The notes under the pieces were generated by a model. It made no database searches. It saw nothing but the letters and a program-made list of their open reading frames with translations, and had not been told where the DNA came from. A stretch of DNA of 64,000 nucleotides from Limnohabitans sp. 63ED37-2 (GTDB taxonomy: Bacteria > Pseudomonadota > Gammaproteobacteria > Burkholderiales > Burkholderiaceae_C). The translations under genes and the position numbers were made by a program. Below, piece by piece: positions 61,739 to 64,000 of the stretch. The stretch spans positions 3,281,501 to 3,345,500 of the forward strand of contig NZ_CP011774.1 of assembly GCF_001412535.1 (NCBI RefSeq). Direction: 5' to 3'. Numbering within the stretch: the stretch's first letter is position 1; each line of letters starts with the position of its first letter.

Positions 61739-62854
61739 TCACATTCGCCCGTAGGCAAAACCGACTTGGGGCGTGGTGCCTTCGATCTCGTCGATCAATT
61801 TGAGCAACGGGCCCAGATCGCGGTAACGGTCGCAGGCCTTGCGGATGTAGTGGATGAAACGCGGCGCATCGGCCAGGTATTTGGGCTTGCCGTCGCGCAG
61901 CGTCAGGCGGGCAAAGATACCGGCCACTTTCAGGTGGCGCTGCAGGCCCATCCATTCCACGGCGCGGTAAAACGCACCAAAGTCGCTGTGCCAGTCTTCA
62001 AAGTCCATCAGCCCTGCTTTGCGGGCCTTCTCCCAGTAGCGGATGGTGATGTCGAGCACAAAGTCTTCGTCCCAGGTGAGGAAGGCGTCGCGCATCAGGC
62101 TGGCGATGTCGTAGGTGATGGGGCCGTAGACGGCGTCTTGAAAGTCCAGCACACCCAGCTGCACACTGCCGCCAAATGGCATCATCAGGTTGCGCGGCAT
62201 GAAGTCGCGGTGCACATACACGCTGGGTGCGGCCAGGTTGCGCTGCACGATCAGGGCAAAAGCCTTGTCGAACACCTCGCGCTGCGCACCTTGCAACTGC
62301 ACGCCCCGGTGCTGGGCCAAATACCAATCGGGGAACAGACTCAGTTCGCGGTTCAGCAAAGCTTCGTCATAGGGCGGCAGCACGCCGGGGCGCGAGGCCA
62401 GCTGCCACTGCACCAGCGTGTCCACCGCCTGCATGTACAGGCCGTGGTTGGCCTGCGGGCGCTCCGGGTCGATGGCCGACATCATGGTCGCATCCCCCAA
62501 GTCGCTCAGCAGCATGAAGCCATGGGCTTCGTGCCAATCGAGCACCTCGGGTGCATTCAGGCCCGCGGCTTTCATCAAGGCGGCAATGCGCACAAAAGGC
62601 TCGGAGTTTTCCTTGTCGGGTGGGGCGTCCATGACGATAAGGGTGCCGCCTTGGCGCCTGTCCACCCGCAGGTAGCGGCGAAAGCTGGCGTCGGCGGAGG
62701 CCACGCGCAAACTGCCGGGTAAGAGGTCTTGGGAGGCGGCCACGCCGGACATCCAGTGGTCAAAAACCGCGTGCCGGGCCGGATCGGTCCAGCTGACGCT
62801 GTCAGAGACGGCTGGTTGGGGGGCAGAGTTGGGGGGCGGGGTGAGGTGGCTCAT
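61739..62854 (-). CDS. amgK: AmgK-type cell-wall sugar kinase (APH family)
   Basis: 371 residues from the ATG at 62854 (62866 possible). Aminoglycoside-phosphotransferase fold with catalytic loop YVHRDFMPRNLMM and metal-binding LDFQDAVYGPITYDIASLM. The divergent placement against lptD matches the amgK locus of other proteobacteria, where AmgK phosphorylates N-acetylmuramate or N-acetylglucosamine for peptidoglycan recycling and gives intrinsic fosfomycin tolerance. A partner murU gene is not in the window; it could have been expected next to it. Confidence 0.85.
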   Translation of the reverse strand: MSHLTPPPNSAPQPAVSDSVSWTDPARHAVFDHWMSGVAASQDLLPGSLRVASADASFRRYLRVDRRQGGTLIVMDAPPDKENSEPFVRIAALMKAAGLNAPEVLDWHEAHGFMLLSDLGDATMMSAIDPERPQANHGLYMQAVDTLVQWQLASRPGVLPPYDEALLNRELSLFPDWYLAQHRGVQLQGAQREVFDKAFALIVQRNLAAPSVYVHRDFMPRNLMMPFGGSVQLGVLDFQDAVYGPITYDIASLMRDAFLTWDEDFVLDITIRYWEKARKAGLMDFEDWHSDFGAFYRAVEWMGLQRHLKVAGIFARLTLRDGKPKYLADAPRFIHYIRKACDRYRDLGPLLKLIDEIEGTTPQVGFAYGRM

Positions 62855-62973
62855 GGATAATCCCATTTTACAAAGCCTGCAATCGGCGTTTTGCCCTCAC
62901 TCCTCGCGTGTTCAACCCCCATCCCATCGCCGTGCCCCCTTTCCCATCACCTTGTGCGCAGCCACTCGTGGCC

Positions 62974-64000
62974 ATGGCCCCTTCGCGGGTGGTGGTGCAG
63001 GCCGTGGTGTGGGCGGTGCTGTGGGGAGCGCCTGGTGTCACGCTGGTGGGTGTACCGCTGGGTGCGCAGGCTCAAACCCTGACACCACTGCAAGGTGTGC
63101 CCACAGCCCCTGTTCAGGGCCTGGTTCTGCGCAGCAGCCCGATGCTGGAGGAGGCCATCTCGCAGCGTCAGGAGCAAGAGGGGGCAGTTTATTTGCAGGG
63201 GCAGCGCCTGCGCGTGCGACCCGACCTGGACTTGGTGGTCGAGGGGGAGGCCAGCATTCGCAAGCCGGGCGTGAGCATTCAGGCGGGCCGACTGTCCTTT
63301 GACCAAAGCCAAGACGTGGTGGAGGCCACGGGGCAAGTGCGCCTGAACCGCCCAGGCAGTGTGTTGACCGGCCCCAAGCTTACCCTGCAGATAGACAGTT
63401 TTCAGGGCACCCTGACGCAGCCCACTTTTGAGCTTTATAAAAGTGGTGCCTACGGGCAAGCGGCGCAAATCGACTTTGTGGACGATCAACGCGCCATCGT
63501 GCGTGAGGCCAGTTACACCACCTGCAGGCGCACGCCCGGCCCAGAATGGTTGCCGGCATGGGTGCTCAAAGCCACCCGCTTGAATCTGGACGAAGAAGAG
63601 TCCACGGTGCGGGCCGAGGGGGTGCAACTGCGCTTTCAGGACGTGCCGGTGCTGGGCATTCCCGCCGTCACCTTCCCCATGACGAGTGAGCGCAAGTCTG
63701 GCCTGTTGCCACCCGTGGTGGGCATCACCACCAACAATGGGTTGGAGTTGGCCCAACCCTATTATTTCGACATCGCCCCCAACCGCGATGCCACCGTGAC
63801 CACCCACCTGATGAGCAAACGCGGCGTGGCGGTGGACACCGAGTTCCGTTATCTGGAGCGCGACTACAGCGGCCAGGCCCGGCTGAACCTGATGCCCACG
63901 GACAGCCTGCGTGACCAGGCCCGCTGGGGCTGGTCCAGCCAACACAACGGCACGGTGGACACGGGCCTGGACAGCGTGGGGCGCGTCGGTCTGGGCCTGA
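62974..64000 (+). CDS. lptD: LPS-assembly protein LptD (3'-partial)
   Basis: The reading frame stays open to the window edge. From the ATG at 62974 there is a signal peptide ending near GAQAQ; in-frame GTGs at 62932 and 62908 are alternative starts. Then comes the periplasmic OstA-like region (GEASIRKPGVSIQAGRLSFD, ATGQVRLNRPGSVLTG) with a Cys in ASYTTCRRTPGPEW, and the start of the beta-barrel (VTFPMTSERKSGLLPPVVG, YYFDIAPNRDATVTTHLMSKRG). LptD with LptE inserts LPS into the outer membrane. It is divergent from amgK. Confidence 0.93.
   Translation, partial: MAPSRVVVQAVVWAVLWGAPGVTLVGVPLGAQAQTLTPLQGVPTAPVQGLVLRSSPMLEEAISQRQEQEGAVYLQGQRLRVRPDLDLVVEGEASIRKPGVSIQAGRLSFDQSQDVVEATGQVRLNRPGSVLTGPKLTLQIDSFQGTLTQPTFELYKSGAYGQAAQIDFVDDQRAIVREASYTTCRRTPGPEWLPAWVLKATRLNLDEEESTVRAEGVQLRFQDVPVLGIPAVTFPMTSERKSGLLPPVVGITTNNGLELAQPYYFDIAPNRDATVTTHLMSKRGVAVDTEFRYLERDYSGQARLNLMPTDSLRDQARWGWSSQHNGTVDTGLDSVGRVGLGL

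Noticed and set aside
62947..63945. 332-codon frame on the - strand
   Set aside because: Antisense to lptD, which is recognisable through the whole stretch.

Overview
The window looks like part of a Burkholderiales chromosome, most likely Comamonadaceae (Limnohabitans/Rhodoferax-like). Evidence: high-GC coding DNA, the block corC-lnt-glyQ-glyS-gmhB-plsC, the order ahcY-tlyA-metF behind an SAH riboswitch, the divergent amgK/lptD pair, and a complete leucine/isovalerate (liu) catabolic gene set. This placement is inferred from gene content, not from a search.

Layout. 1-3457 is the AT-richer right end of an integrative element: a minimal tyrosine recombinase, a DUF6641-like protein, several unknown small proteins and long non-coding stretches. 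It ends in the 3' part of a tRNA-Phe gene (3458-3502), so the element sits in tRNA-Phe and the intact tRNA should lie left of the window. tRNA-Asn, tRNA-Asp and tRNA-Gly follow. 3.8-15.4 kb is housekeeping: MBL hydrolase, fadD, GNAT, corC, lnt, glyQS, gmhB, plsC and a YgjP-type metallopeptidase. 15.6-37 kb holds two liu blocks. The first has liuR, thioesterase, isovaleryl-CoA dehydrogenase, carbonic anhydrase, thiolase, SDR and acyl-CoA dehydrogenase. The second has MCC beta, enoyl-CoA hydratase, MCC alpha and HMG-CoA lyase. They are separated by trkA-trkH, rhodanese, ychJ, glyoxalase, a HAD phosphatase and an AraC regulator. Two near-identical palindromes mark probable LiuR operators, and a vapBC toxin-antitoxin pair plus a DinB-like gene sit inside the second liu block. 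37-47 kb: YbaK-like, DUF1289, UspA, a DsbA-like isomerase, a VC_2705-type symporter with its DUF4212 subunit, a TPR protein, an orphan DUF4212 protein, a GMC oxidoreductase and an MHS-family transporter.

47.4-53.7 kb is one gene encoding a 2082-residue double UvrA with four ABC ATPase modules. Its inter-domain linkers contain three copies of a short palindromic element and one REP doublet. The palindromic elements have a constant 32-nt core (identical in two copies, one inverted) bounded each time by a different 23-26 bp inverted repeat. This constant-core, variable-arm design is the most unusual signal in the window. 53.8-64 kb: an orphan TpsB/FhaC-type outer-membrane protein, a methyltransferase, a HAD hydrolase, metF, tlyA, ahcY with its riboswitch, rsmE, amgK and the start of lptD.

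The liu genes together convert isovaleryl-CoA to acetoacetate and acetyl-CoA; the carbonic anhydrase could supply bicarbonate for the biotin carboxylase. metF, ahcY and tlyA relate to the methyl cycle. amgK and lptD belong to envelope biogenesis.
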